From positions 22,825 to 86,824 of the forward strand of contig JAPLDT010000030.1 in assembly GCA_026391315.1 (NCBI GenBank): a stretch of DNA of 64,000 nucleotides, written 5' to 3'. Below the pieces are notes generated by a model, which was not told where the DNA came from, did no database searches, and saw only the letters and a list, made by a program, of their open reading frames with translations. The first letter of the stretch is position 1; the number at the start of each line of letters is the position of its first letter. This DNA comes from Bacteroidia bacterium (lineage in GTDB: Bacteria; Bacteroidota; Bacteroidia; Bacteroidales; Prolixibacteraceae). Positions 56,218 through 64,000 of this stretch are shown one piece after another. The position numbers were made by a program, and so were the translations under genes.

Positions 56218-56964
56218 TTAAAATCTCAGCACAAAATCCTCCTTTTGCAGTCCTTTTTTGCAGATGAAAATTCCGATTTCAAACAGATCGAGGGAAATCC
56301 GCACCTGGGGCTCTTTTTGATACCTTTTCCACACCTCCTCCATTAGGGCAGAGGCATGAATGCCGCACAAAATGATCACGCCATCATATGGCTTTGCCAC
56401 TATTTGCCCAAGCACCCTACTGCACTCGTCCGGATCAAGCGGGTTCTGAACCACAACAAAATCGGAGGCTATAACATTGCCTGCGCCTGACAAATCAATA
56501 TTTTCAACATTATAAACCTCAATCAGTTGTCGGCAAAATGAGCGGTAACGGTCGTTTTCAACCCGCGCCTGTAGCCTGATCCTGCGATCGGCAAGCGCCA
56601 TAGCCATGAGGGTAACTCCAAAAGTAGAACCGTAAAAAGAGAGCGAGCCGGGCTGAAACTCGTTTACAAGCCTGAATATCAACCGATCAAACTTTCCAGG
56701 CAGCAAATGCAGTTTCTTGATGACTTTGCAATCGGAACCTTTTCCCGTTTCGTACAATTTTTGATAGGTGACAGTGTCCACCATCCTGAGCATATTCCGA
56801 ACATTTTCTTCGGCTGCCGCTAACATAGGCCAGACCGAAAAATTGCCTTTGTTCTCTATCACCTCCGTGATTAACCTAAAAAGAAAGGGCGAGTGAATCC
56901 CATGACCTTTCCTGTGCCTGGCTTTGAAGAGGTAAGCGAGCTTCTTTTGGGTGCAGTATCTCAT
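56218..56964 (-). CDS. SAM-dependent methyltransferase-like protein
   Basis: A 248-aa cytoplasmic protein. The N-terminus KARHRKGHGIHSPFLFRLI is characteristic of a Bacteroidota group annotated as class I SAM-dependent methyltransferases. A Rossmann-like core follows (LSFYGSTFGVTLMAMALAD, LQARVENDRYRSFCRQ, DFVVVQNPLDP), but the glycine-rich SAM loop is imperfect (FYGSTFG). The substrate is unknown and catalytic competence uncertain. It is divergent from recG, separated by the 28-bp inverted pair. Confidence 0.7.
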   Translation of the reverse strand: MRYCTQKKLAYLFKARHRKGHGIHSPFLFRLITEVIENKGNFSVWPMLAAAEENVRNMLRMVDTVTYQKLYETGKGSDCKVIKKLHLLPGKFDRLIFRLVNEFQPGSLSFYGSTFGVTLMAMALADRRIRLQARVENDRYRSFCRQLIEVYNVENIDLSGAGNVIASDFVVVQNPLDPDECSRVLGQIVAKPYDGVIILCGIHASALMEEVWKRYQKEPQVRISLDLFEIGIFICKKGLQKEDFVLRF

Positions 56965-56988
56965 GGGAGAAGTGACTAAAGTGAACTA

Positions 56989-57135
56989 AAGTGCCTAAAG
57001 TATTTAAAGTGCCTAGGGTGCCTAAAGTTAAGAAGAAAGATTTAAGTGAATTGGAAGTTTTAATATCTTAATGGAAAAAATAGCTATTTTCGATGAAGCG
57101 AAGTACTCTAGGCACTTTAAATACTTTAGGCACTT
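56989..57135. repeat. 28-bp perfect inverted pair in the methyltransferase-recG spacer
   Basis: Arms 56989-57016 and 57108-57135 (AAGTGCCTAAAGTATTTAAA... and complement) with a 91-bp spacer. The arms consist of AAAGTGCCT-like short repeats, similar to those at 1-18 and 95-138. The right arm ends 4 bp before the recG ATG, so it could influence recG translation. Confidence 0.8.
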
Positions 57136-57138
57136 CTT

Positions 57139-59235
57139 ATGTTGGAACAGGAGATCAAATTCCTTCCGGGGGTAGGCCCCAAAAGAGCAGCAATCCTTAT
57201 CCAGGAGCTGAAAATCACCACGGTGGCGGAGCTGATCTATTACTTTCCCTACAAATACATCGACCGCACAAAATTTTACAAAATCCGGGAGATCAACGAA
57301 ACACTTCCCTTCATTCAGATAAAAGGTGTGATCACTTCGCTTGAAACCATTGGTGAAGGGCGTTCGCAACGCATGGTTGCCAATTTTTACGATGGTGAGA
57401 ACCACATGGAACTGGTTTGGTTCAGGGGCATCAAATTTGTCAAAGCCACGCTAAAGATGAACTTCCCCTACGTAATTTTCGGAAAACCGACGGAGTTCAA
57501 TGGTAAATGGAAGCTCGTTCATCCCGAACTGGAGGAGGTGGTAACTGAAACCGAAAAGAAAGAGGGATATATTCAGCCTTATTACAATACCAGCGAGAAG
57601 ATGAAAAGCAATTTCCTGGTATCCAAATCGATTCAGAAATTTCAATATACCGCTCTTCAGCTTTGCAAAGGAAAAATAAAAGAGACACTGCCCGACTGGC
57701 TCATTGATCAGCTAAAACTGATGCCCCTCGAAACGGCGCTGATCAACATCCATTTCCCGATAGACCCTGCCACCCTGCGAAAAGCGGAAATGCGGCTGAA
57801 ATTCGAGGAACTGTTCTACATCCAGCTCAAGTTGCTGCACCTGAAGCATGAAAGGCAGAACAAATTCAAGGGACAAATTTTCAAGGAGGTAGGATCCCAT
57901 TTCAATGATTTCTTCCACAACCATCTCCCCTTCGAACTTACCGGAGCCCAGAAGCGGGTAATCAAAGAGATCCGCAAAGATACCCTGGCTGGAAAGCAAA
58001 TGAACCGTCTTTTGCAGGGCGATGTAGGCAGCGGAAAAACCATGGTGGCCCTGATGATTTCACTGATCGCCATGGACAACGGATTTCAGTCCTGCATGAT
58101 GGCGCCGACAGAGATCCTGGCCATGCAGCACCACCAGTCGGTGATGAAGCTGATTGGCGACCTGCCTGTCAATGTTCGGTTGCTCACAGGATCCACCAAA
58201 AAATCGGAACGGCTCATCATTCACAAGGAACTGCTGGATGGCTCGCTGAATCTGTTGATCGGCACCCATGCACTGCTCGAAGACATCGTCGAATTCAAAA
58301 ACCTCGGCTTTGTGGTCATCGACGAACAACACCGCTTCGGGGTGATGCAACGGGCCAAAATGTGGCGCAAAAATTTCATTCCGCCCCATATTCTGGTGAT
58401 GACGGCCACTCCCATTCCCCGCACACTGGCCATGACAGTTTATGGCGACCTTGATGTGTCGGTTATCGATGAGCTTCCTCCCGGCAGAAAGCCAATCCGT
58501 ACCTTTCATTACTACGATAACCACCGGGCCGAATTGAACCAGTTTATCAGGAAGGAGATTGCCCTGGGACATCAGATTTACATCGTATTCCCACTGATCA
58601 AAGAGTCAGAGAAACTCGATTTTAAGAACCTCGAAGAGGGATTCGAACAACTTAGGATAGCATTTCCACTACCCGATTACACCATCAGTATGGTGCATGG
58701 CAAGATGAAGCCTGCCGCCAAAGAGGAAGAGATGAGACGCTTTAAAAACCACGAAACACAAATTCTGGTTGCAACTACCGTGATTGAGGTGGGGGTAGAT
58801 GTGCCCAATGCTTCCGTGATGGTGATTGAAAGTACGGAGAGATTCGGCCTCTCCCAATTGCACCAGCTCCGGGGGAGAGTGGGCCGCGGTGCCGATCAAT
58901 CCTATTGCATCCTGATGAGTAGCGTCAAACTTAGCCATGAGAGCCGGCAGCGCATCGAAACCATGGTGGCTACCAACGACGGGTTCGAAATCGCCGAGGC
59001 GGACATGCGTCTTCGCGGTCCGGGCGATTTGGAAGGCACGCAGCAGAGCGGCCTGGCCTTCGATCTGCGAATCTCCAACCTGGCCAAAGATGGGCAGATT
59101 CTGCAATATGCAAGAGACAAAGCAGAGGAGATTCTCTCTACCGATCCGCTTCTGCAAAAAACCGAAAATACCATCCTTACCCGGCAACTGATGGCGCTTC
59201 GAAAAAACCATTTGAATTGGGGTGCGATAAGCTGA
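57139..59235 (+). CDS. recG: ATP-dependent DNA helicase RecG
   Basis: A 698-aa helicase that regresses stalled forks and processes branched DNA. An N-terminal wedge/OB domain (about 1-250: FLPGVGPKRAAIL, YYFPYKYIDRTKFY) is followed by helicase motifs: LQGDVGSGKTMVALM (Walker A), APTEILAMQHH, DEQHRFGV (DExH), MTATPIPRTLAM, and in lobe 2 VATTVIEVGVDVPNA and QLHQLRGRVGRG. The TRG region GLAFDLRISNLAKDG follows near the end. Length is normal for RecG. The start codon is only 4 bp from a 28-bp inverted-repeat arm. Confidence 0.97.
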   Translation: MLEQEIKFLPGVGPKRAAILIQELKITTVAELIYYFPYKYIDRTKFYKIREINETLPFIQIKGVITSLETIGEGRSQRMVANFYDGENHMELVWFRGIKFVKATLKMNFPYVIFGKPTEFNGKWKLVHPELEEVVTETEKKEGYIQPYYNTSEKMKSNFLVSKSIQKFQYTALQLCKGKIKETLPDWLIDQLKLMPLETALINIHFPIDPATLRKAEMRLKFEELFYIQLKLLHLKHERQNKFKGQIFKEVGSHFNDFFHNHLPFELTGAQKRVIKEIRKDTLAGKQMNRLLQGDVGSGKTMVALMISLIAMDNGFQSCMMAPTEILAMQHHQSVMKLIGDLPVNVRLLTGSTKKSERLIIHKELLDGSLNLLIGTHALLEDIVEFKNLGFVVIDEQHRFGVMQRAKMWRKNFIPPHILVMTATPIPRTLAMTVYGDLDVSVIDELPPGRKPIRTFHYYDNHRAELNQFIRKEIALGHQIYIVFPLIKESEKLDFKNLEEGFEQLRIAFPLPDYTISMVHGKMKPAAKEEEMRRFKNHETQILVATTVIEVGVDVPNASVMVIESTERFGLSQLHQLRGRVGRGADQSYCILMSSVKLSHESRQRIETMVATNDGFEIAEADMRLRGPGDLEGTQQSGLAFDLRISNLAKDGQILQYARDKAEEILSTDPLLQKTENTILTRQLMALRKNHLNWGAIS

Positions 59236-59332
59236 CAATCTAAAAAATTGACAACCAAAGCAATACACTGATTCTATTTTTACAATAGTCATTCAAAATC
59301 AAATTATATTCGTTTAAAATAATATAAACAGC

Positions 59333-60310
59333 ATGAGTTACAGTTCAATTGTCGGTTCGCCTTCTTCCTTACCAGGAGATGATTTCAAATACAAAATCAA
59401 CAAGGGTTTCCTACTCGCGCTGGTACCCATGATGCTGATGTCTACAATTTTTTTTGGCCTTCACAGTCTCAGAATCCTGGTATCAGCAGTGATCACCTGT
59501 CTGCTCTTTGAATACATCTTTCAAAAATTTGTATTGAAAACACCCACTACCCTTCGCGATGGATCGGCATTGATCACAGGGGTGTTGCTGGCATTCAACC
59601 TCCCGGCAGGCTTACCTGTTTGGCTAATCGTTCTGGGCGCCCTGGTTGCCATCGGGATCACCAGAATATCCTTTGACCGGTTTGGCGCCAATCCATTTAA
59701 TCCGATCCTTCTGAGCTGGCTCTTTCTCAGAATCTCATTCCCGGCGCAAATGACATCCTGGACCGCCAACATAACCATGGCCGATTCCTTCACAGGCGCA
59801 ACACCCCTTGGTTTGGTGAAGGAGGGGCTCAAAAGCGGAAAATTAATGGCAACAGTTGCCGCCGATAGCCGGATTCCGAGCTATTTCGACATGTACTGGG
59901 GTAACATGAGCGGATCCCTTGGTGAAATTTCGGCCATCGCTATCCTCCTGGGAGGCATCTATCTGCTTTGGAAGAAAATCATTACCTGGCATATCCCTGT
60001 CGCCATATTGGGTACACTTTTCATCTTCGAAGGTCTGTTTTGGTCGCTTGCTCCCGGCAGTTTCATGGATCCCATTTTTCACCTAATCACCGGTGGGGTG
60101 ATGCTGGCAGCTTTCTTTCTGGCAACCGACCCGCATACCTCTCCTTCATCGCCTACCGGGAAGCTTCTATTCGGAGCAGCCATCGGATTGATCACCATTC
60201 TTATCAGAAATTTTACTCCACTCCCTGAAGGGGTGGCAATTGCAATTCTTGTTATGAATGGTTTTGTTCCTTTGATCAACAAGAGAACTAAAAAATCAGA
60301 GACTGTCTAA
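59333..60310 (+). CDS. rnfD: Solitary RnfD-type membrane subunit
   Basis: A 325-aa integral membrane protein of the RnfD/NqrB family, which carries covalently bound FMN in Na+ or H+ pumping Rnf/Nqr complexes. The FMN attachment motif is DSFTGATPL, with Thr157 the expected linkage residue. Other family landmarks are LRDGSALITGVLLAFNLPAG, RFGANPFNP and FFLATDPHTSPSSPTGKLLF near the C-terminus. It appears complete, but no rnfA, B, C, E or G lies on either side. Either the rest of the complex is elsewhere or this is a stand-alone paralogue. Confidence 0.88.
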   Translation: MSYSSIVGSPSSLPGDDFKYKINKGFLLALVPMMLMSTIFFGLHSLRILVSAVITCLLFEYIFQKFVLKTPTTLRDGSALITGVLLAFNLPAGLPVWLIVLGALVAIGITRISFDRFGANPFNPILLSWLFLRISFPAQMTSWTANITMADSFTGATPLGLVKEGLKSGKLMATVAADSRIPSYFDMYWGNMSGSLGEISAIAILLGGIYLLWKKIITWHIPVAILGTLFIFEGLFWSLAPGSFMDPIFHLITGGVMLAAFFLATDPHTSPSSPTGKLLFGAAIGLITILIRNFTPLPEGVAIAILVMNGFVPLINKRTKKSETV

Positions 60311-60369
60311 AATTTATTTTTTTGTCCCGTTGGGCAATGTTATTAAGTTAAGGAAAATTTATACGACTC

Positions 60370-60530
60370 TCAACAGATTGCTTCACACTTCGTACCTTCC
60401 CGATGAAAAATCGGGACAGAAAGTGGTCGCAATGATGGTGGGTTATTTTGAGTTGTGAAAATGCAACGGATTGCTTCCCGCTCGTGCCTTCCCGATGAAA
60501 AATCGGGACAGGCAGCGGTCGCAATGACGA
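60370..60530. repeat. Two tandem units with TCCCGAT-GAAAA-ATCGGGA hairpins
   Basis: Hairpins with 7-bp stems lie at 60398-60416 and 60490-60508, each embedded in a longer unit running from GATTGCTTC to GTCGCAATGA. Period about 92 bp. Confidence 0.75.
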
Positions 60531-60546
60531 CCGTCACAGGGAGGGC

Positions 60547-60620
60547 GTTGGATGAGGCGAGGGCTGGGTGAAAATTGACAACAAATCGTGTTTTACGATC
60601 CAGCCCTCGCCTCATCCAAC
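60547..60620. repeat. 74-bp stem-loop with 20-bp perfect arms
   Basis: GTTGGATGAGGCGAGGGCTG (60547-60566) is exactly complementary to 60601-60620. The loop contains a smaller ATCGT/ACGAT hairpin. Confidence 0.8.
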
Positions 60621-60906
60621 TGAACAACCATCGATCGTCATTGGTAGGAGGAACGACGAAGCAATCTGTTAATAATAAAGCAAATATAAAGATCTGTCAT
60701 TGATAGGAGGCAACGCCTGTCCCGTTTTTACATCTGGATCGAAGCAATCTAATACCTGATTGACCCGATGTTAAATAATTCTAAGATTTTTGGTTAATTT
60801 TTATGTAAAGCAATTACCTTTCATTAAATTTGGTACAATTATTGTTTTAGCAAGCACAATAATCCTAAATCGAAAATTCTTAATTTTATTACCTAATTCT
60901 ATAATC

Positions 60907-61680
60907 ATGGAAATACTTATCCCTATTCTGATTGCCGTTGTTGTTTTGGTTCTCGCCGGATTTCGCATCGCCCAGGAATATGAACGTGCCATTGTCTTCC
61001 GGTTGGGAAGGTACAATGCCACCAAAGGCCCGGGACTATACTGGATCATTCCGCTGATCGACCGACAGCAAACCATCGACATCCGCACCAAGACAGTGGA
61101 TCTCGAACAACAGGAGACCATCACCAAGGACAGTGTCACCATCAAGGTGAATGCAGTACTCTGGTTCAGGGTCACCAATCCCGAAAATGCGGTGATAAAA
61201 ATTGCCAATTACAACCAGGCTGTCTATCAGTTTTCAGTGACGGCACTTCGGAACATCATCGGTCAGCATCACCTCGACGAGGTTTTGAGGGAACGCGAAC
61301 AAATCAACGCCACGCTCCAGAAAATCGTTGACGAAACCACAGAACCATGGGGAGTAAAAATCGAGATGGTGGAGATGAAGGATGTGGAGATTCCTGAATC
61401 CATGCAGCGCGCCATGGCCCGCGAAGCCGAAGCCATCCGCGAAAAACGAGCCAGGATCATCAAGGCCGAAGCAGAACTCGAGTCCTCCATCAAACTTACC
61501 CAAGGCGCCAAACAGATGGAAAACAGTCCATTCTCCCTCGAATTGAGACGGATGCAGATGCTTTCCGAAATTGGAATTGACAACAATACCACTACCGTTA
61601 TCCTAATGCCATCGGAGTTTTCCAATGCTGCCAGAAGTTTCACCGAAATGGTGAGCAAGCAAACCAAGACCAAAGAATAG
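60907..61680 (+). CDS. Slipin/stomatin-like SPFH-domain protein
   Basis: From the ATG at 60907 (MEILIPILIAVVVLVLAGFR) the product is 257 aa; the 39-codon upstream extension is unlikely. It has an N-terminal membrane helix followed by an SPFH/band-7 domain: ERAIVFRLGRYNATKGPGLY, IPLIDRQQTIDIRT and VTIKVNAVLWFRV. A charged coiled-coil follows (MAREAEAIREKRARIIKAEA) and the conserved C-terminal TVILMPSEF. Slipins form oligomeric membrane microdomain scaffolds. The NfeD partner often found next to bacterial slipins is absent here. Confidence 0.92.
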   Translation: MEILIPILIAVVVLVLAGFRIAQEYERAIVFRLGRYNATKGPGLYWIIPLIDRQQTIDIRTKTVDLEQQETITKDSVTIKVNAVLWFRVTNPENAVIKIANYNQAVYQFSVTALRNIIGQHHLDEVLREREQINATLQKIVDETTEPWGVKIEMVEMKDVEIPESMQRAMAREAEAIREKRARIIKAEAELESSIKLTQGAKQMENSPFSLELRRMQMLSEIGIDNNTTTVILMPSEFSNAARSFTEMVSKQTKTKE

Positions 61681-61699
61681 ACTCAAATTTAGTTTGGAT

Positions 61700-62506
61700 A
61701 TGAGCAAGTTCTTCATACTGCTGATAATCGCTATCCCGTTTCTGCTTACCGCCAAAGAGACAAAAAAAATTGTAAGGCAACGCCCTTATCCTGCCTTCAG
61801 TGAGACCTATTATGTACTCAAATCTGACACCAATGTGAGGCACGGAAGCTACAAGGCCGAAGTTGCCGGAAAGGTGATTCTGAGTGGATTTTACACAATG
61901 GGGAAACCGGACAGCATCTGGACTCAGTATAACGTGAAAGGAAAAATCCGTGCGAGAGGTTGGTTCAATGACAGCAAAAGGGATAGCATCTGGGAATTTT
62001 GCAACCACAAGGGCGAACTGGAACAAAAGATCGATTTCACCCATAACCAGGTACTTTATTACCAGACACCATTTGCTCAGCATCCCTTCAGGATCATCTC
62101 AAAAACGGATACTATCATGAGCATCCTCAACAGACCACCTTTATTCATTGGCGGTATGAGCCGGTTCAATGATTATGTGGCAGAAGAAATGCATATCCCG
62201 CTGCACAAACCGGGGGAAAAGGTAAATGGGACCGTCTATATAGCCTTCACCGTAGACAGTTTGGGAAGGACTTCCAACCAACGGATTCTGAAAGGAATAG
62301 GGAAAGCCTGCAACGAAGAGGCCCTGAGGGTAATGAGGACCATCCCGGATGAATGGATACCTGGGATACTAAATGATAAATTTGTCACAGTTGATTATAT
62401 CGTCCTTTTCCCGTTTGATGCCCGGACTCCGACAATTGATCCTTTTGTGCCTCCCCCTACAGGGTTCACCAATCATGGTTACGGCACCGGCGAATTCTAT
62501 TATTAA
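61700..62506 (+). CDS. TonB C-terminal-domain protein with MORN-like repeats
   Basis: A 268-aa exported protein from the ATG at 61700 (a TTG lies two codons upstream). A signal peptide (MSKFFILLIIAIPFLLTAKE) precedes MORN/toxin_W-like repeats (HGSYKAEVAGKVILSGFYTM, PDSIWTQYNVKGKIRARGWF, DSIWEFCNHKGELEQ). The TonB C-terminal fold (about 165-260) includes GTVYIAFTVDSLGRTSNQRI and EEALRVMRTIPDEWIPG. It lacks the long Pro-rich spacer and ExbB/ExbD neighbours of energy-transducing TonB, so it is more likely an envelope protein using the fold for binding. Confidence 0.8.
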   Translation: MSKFFILLIIAIPFLLTAKETKKIVRQRPYPAFSETYYVLKSDTNVRHGSYKAEVAGKVILSGFYTMGKPDSIWTQYNVKGKIRARGWFNDSKRDSIWEFCNHKGELEQKIDFTHNQVLYYQTPFAQHPFRIISKTDTIMSILNRPPLFIGGMSRFNDYVAEEMHIPLHKPGEKVNGTVYIAFTVDSLGRTSNQRILKGIGKACNEEALRVMRTIPDEWIPGILNDKFVTVDYIVLFPFDARTPTIDPFVPPPTGFTNHGYGTGEFYY

Positions 62507-62538
62507 GATTTTAATAAACAAATAAAGCCAATACATTC

Positions 62539-62871
62539 ATGAACGACGACACACTAATTACCACCAGCACAAACCTCGAAGGTTACCGGATTATCAAACA
62601 ACTTGGCATTGTTCGGGGCATCACTGTCCGCTCCAGAAATATTTTCGGCTCTTTCGCCGGAAGCTTCATGACAATTTTTGGAGGCAGAAACGTAATATAT
62701 ACCGAACTGTGCGAGAATGCCAGAGGAGAAGCGATGCAGCTGATGATTGATCATGCCCGGATCATAGGCGCCAATGCCATCATCAACATGCGCTACGATG
62801 CCAACGATGTGATGACCGGCCTGACTGAAGTACTCGCCTATGGAACTGCAGTGGTAGTCGAAAAAATCTGA
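62539..62871 (+). CDS. YbjQ/UPF0145-family protein
   Basis: A 110-aa protein of the YbjQ (DUF74) family: ITTSTNLEGYRIIKQLGIVRGITVRS near the N-terminus and ARIIGANAIINMRYDAND plus LAYGTAVVVE at the end. The fold is a pentameric dodecin-like ring; the function is unknown, and the name heavy-metal-binding reflects weak evidence. The small membrane-protein gene begins 4 bp later, so translation may be coupled. Confidence 0.9.
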   Translation: MNDDTLITTSTNLEGYRIIKQLGIVRGITVRSRNIFGSFAGSFMTIFGGRNVIYTELCENARGEAMQLMIDHARIIGANAIINMRYDANDVMTGLTEVLAYGTAVVVEKI

Positions 62872-62875
62872 CCGG

Positions 62876-63187
62876 ATGAGAGCTGATTATAAATTTATCG
62901 CATACCTGGTCTTATCTGTTCTTGCTGGAGTTCTGATTGCCTGGATGGACTCCCGTCCGGGTTGGGACGATACCGGCATCACTGCCGGAACCATTGTACT
63001 TGTTTCAGCGCTCTTCGGATACCTCCGGCCCTCCCGCCCATGGATTTGGGCGCTTACCGTGAGCAGTTGGATCCCACTACATGCCATACTCTCAACCAGC
63101 GATTTCAGAATGTTGGTCATCATGCTCTTTGGTTTTGCCGGATCCTACCTGGGCGCCGCAGTAAAAAACAACAAACCGGCAAATTAA
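62876..63187 (+). CDS. Small multi-pass membrane protein of unknown function
   Basis: A 103-aa protein with about three to four hydrophobic helices: FIAYLVLSVLAGVLIAWM, ITAGTIVLVSALFGYL, WIWALTVSSWIPLHAIL and LVIMLFGFAGSYLGAAV, ending in a short basic tail. No family recognised. It starts 4 bp after the YbjQ gene stop. Confidence 0.72.
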   Translation: MRADYKFIAYLVLSVLAGVLIAWMDSRPGWDDTGITAGTIVLVSALFGYLRPSRPWIWALTVSSWIPLHAILSTSDFRMLVIMLFGFAGSYLGAAVKNNKPAN

Positions 63188-63191
63188 TTCC

Positions 63192-63199
63192 CTACCTTT
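63192..63199 (+). promoter_or_regulatory. -7 box before yicC
   Basis: TACCTTTG matches TAnnTTTG and lies 17 bp before the yicC ATG. No TTG is visible at the right distance, so this is a partial promoter match. Confidence 0.45.
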
Positions 63200-63216
63200 G
63201 TCCCAAACCTTGTTGC

Positions 63217-64000
63217 TATGATCAAATCAATGACCGGATACGGCAAAGCCGAATGTGAGCTTTCGCAAAAAAAAATAACAATTGAGATCAAATCACTGAA
63301 CAGCAAACAGATGGATCTCAATACCCGCATCTCGCTCCTCTTCCGGGAGAAAGATCTGGAGATTCGTCGGGAGTTATCCGACAAACTGGTGCGCGGAAAA
63401 GTTGATTTTATCCTTTATACCGAATCGCTGGGCGAAGATTCAGCCACTAAAATTAATGCCGGTATTGTCTCAAGTTATTACAAACAACTGGAAAAAATCT
63501 CTTCAGATCTCAATATCCCTCTGCACGACAACATCTTACAGACCATTCTCACACTGCCCGAAGTGGTCAGAAACGAGCGTGAAGAGCTCGACGACCAGGA
63601 GTGGAAATCGATCCTTGTCAAGATAGGCGAAGCCATCGAAGCCCTCGATCGGTTCCGAATCCAGGAAGGAGCCATCCTTAGGCAGGATCTTATTGTCAAT
63701 GTCAACATCATTACAGCCTTACTGGCTGATGTGGATCAATATGAAGCGGAGAGGGTCACCCGCATCAAAGAGAAAATTTACGACGGACTCAAGGACATCT
63801 CCATCGAACAGGTGAATGAAAACCGCCTCGAGCAGGAGATGATTTTTTATCTCGAAAAGATGGATGTCAACGAGGAAAAGGTGAGGTTGCTCAACCATTG
63901 CAACTACTTTCTCGAAACCATTGATCTGGCTGAACCGGTAGGGAAAAAACTCGGTTTCATCGCTCAGGAAATTGGCAGGGAGGTCAATACGCTGGGTTCG
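63217..64000 (+). CDS. yicC: YicC-family endoribonuclease (partial, runs off window)
   Basis: An open frame from ATG 63217 continues to the last base with no stop (261 codons seen of about 290 usual). The N-terminus MIKSMTGYGKAECEL and the following VEIKSLN-like IEIKSLNSKQMDLNTRI are diagnostic of YicC. The DUF1732 C-terminal part begins LEQEMIFYLEKMDVNEEKVRL and LGFIAQEIGREVNTLGS, which contains the metal-binding acidic residues. YicC proteins are RNA endonucleases affecting small-RNA turnover in other bacteria. Its -7 box is at 63192-63199. Confidence 0.93.

Larger units (their letters stand above)
60311..60906. other. Repeat-packed spacer, no gene
   Basis: Holds two tandem hairpin units (60370-60530), a 74-bp stem-loop (60547-60620), a 31-bp segment shared with 12767-12797 (60637-60667) and a related unit to 60750. 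TAAATTTG at 60825-60832 is a possible -7 box for the slipin gene. Confidence 0.65.

Overview
The window is a chromosome segment of a Bacteroidota bacterium, most likely a Bacteroidales/Marinilabiliales-type glycan degrader. The evidence is TTG-N20-TAnnTTTG promoters, many secreted CAZymes with Bacteroidota-style signal peptides, a Reg_prop propeller, an MG-domain/TonB-plug protein, DUF4395, DUF2795 and DUF5063 genes, and a metallo-beta-lactamase closely resembling Bacteroides CfiA. The order-level placement is inference.

Bases 1-39,300 are an accessory, carbohydrate-centred region. A LacI-type regulator with a palindromic operator opens it. A minus-strand pectin block follows: a DUF4350-like secreted protein, a seven-repeat Reg_prop propeller, a GH105-PL10 fusion and a GH28 polygalacturonase. 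From 7.9 kb the plus strand carries an AAA_14/DUF4143 ATPase, two heparinase II/III-like proteins, a PL6 lyase, GH29, GH31, GH78, a Tat-exported Gfo/Idh/MocA oxidoreductase, a BNR_4 propeller, a clan GH-A lipoprotein, a tandem class II aldolase-like protein and a BNR sialidase-like protein. The set suits an acidic polysaccharide containing uronate, rhamnose and fucose. No SusC/SusD pair, sulfatase, intact hybrid two-component regulator or sugar transporter is present, although possible remnants of a GH97 and of a membrane protein lie at 21.6-21.9 kb. Inserted among these genes are a CfiA-like subclass B1 beta-lactamase, an ORF6N protein, a large nested palindrome, a single-chain nuclease-methyltransferase and several AT-rich orphan genes.

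Bases 39,300-64,000 are mostly housekeeping: a DEAD-box helicase, an RlmI-like methyltransferase, a 3'-5' exonuclease, DUF5063, RecQ, GuaB, two parvulin-type PPIases with an OstA-like protein, a corrinoid adenosyltransferase, a LolD/MacB-type ATPase, RecG, a solitary RnfD, a slipin, a TonB-like protein, YbjQ and a YicC cut by the window edge. The exonuclease and DUF5063 genes look damaged at their 5' ends beside a repeat element.

The intergenic DNA is rich in palindromic repeats: several families recur in this one window, some act as likely terminators, and a 94-bp element occurs in opposite orientations on both sides of recQ. The strongest candidates for undescribed biology are the single-chain nuclease-methyltransferase with its nested palindrome and ORF6N neighbour, the recQ cassette between inverted repeats, and the SusCD-less glycan locus with unassigned lyase-like proteins. 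No tRNA, rRNA or CRISPR array was seen.
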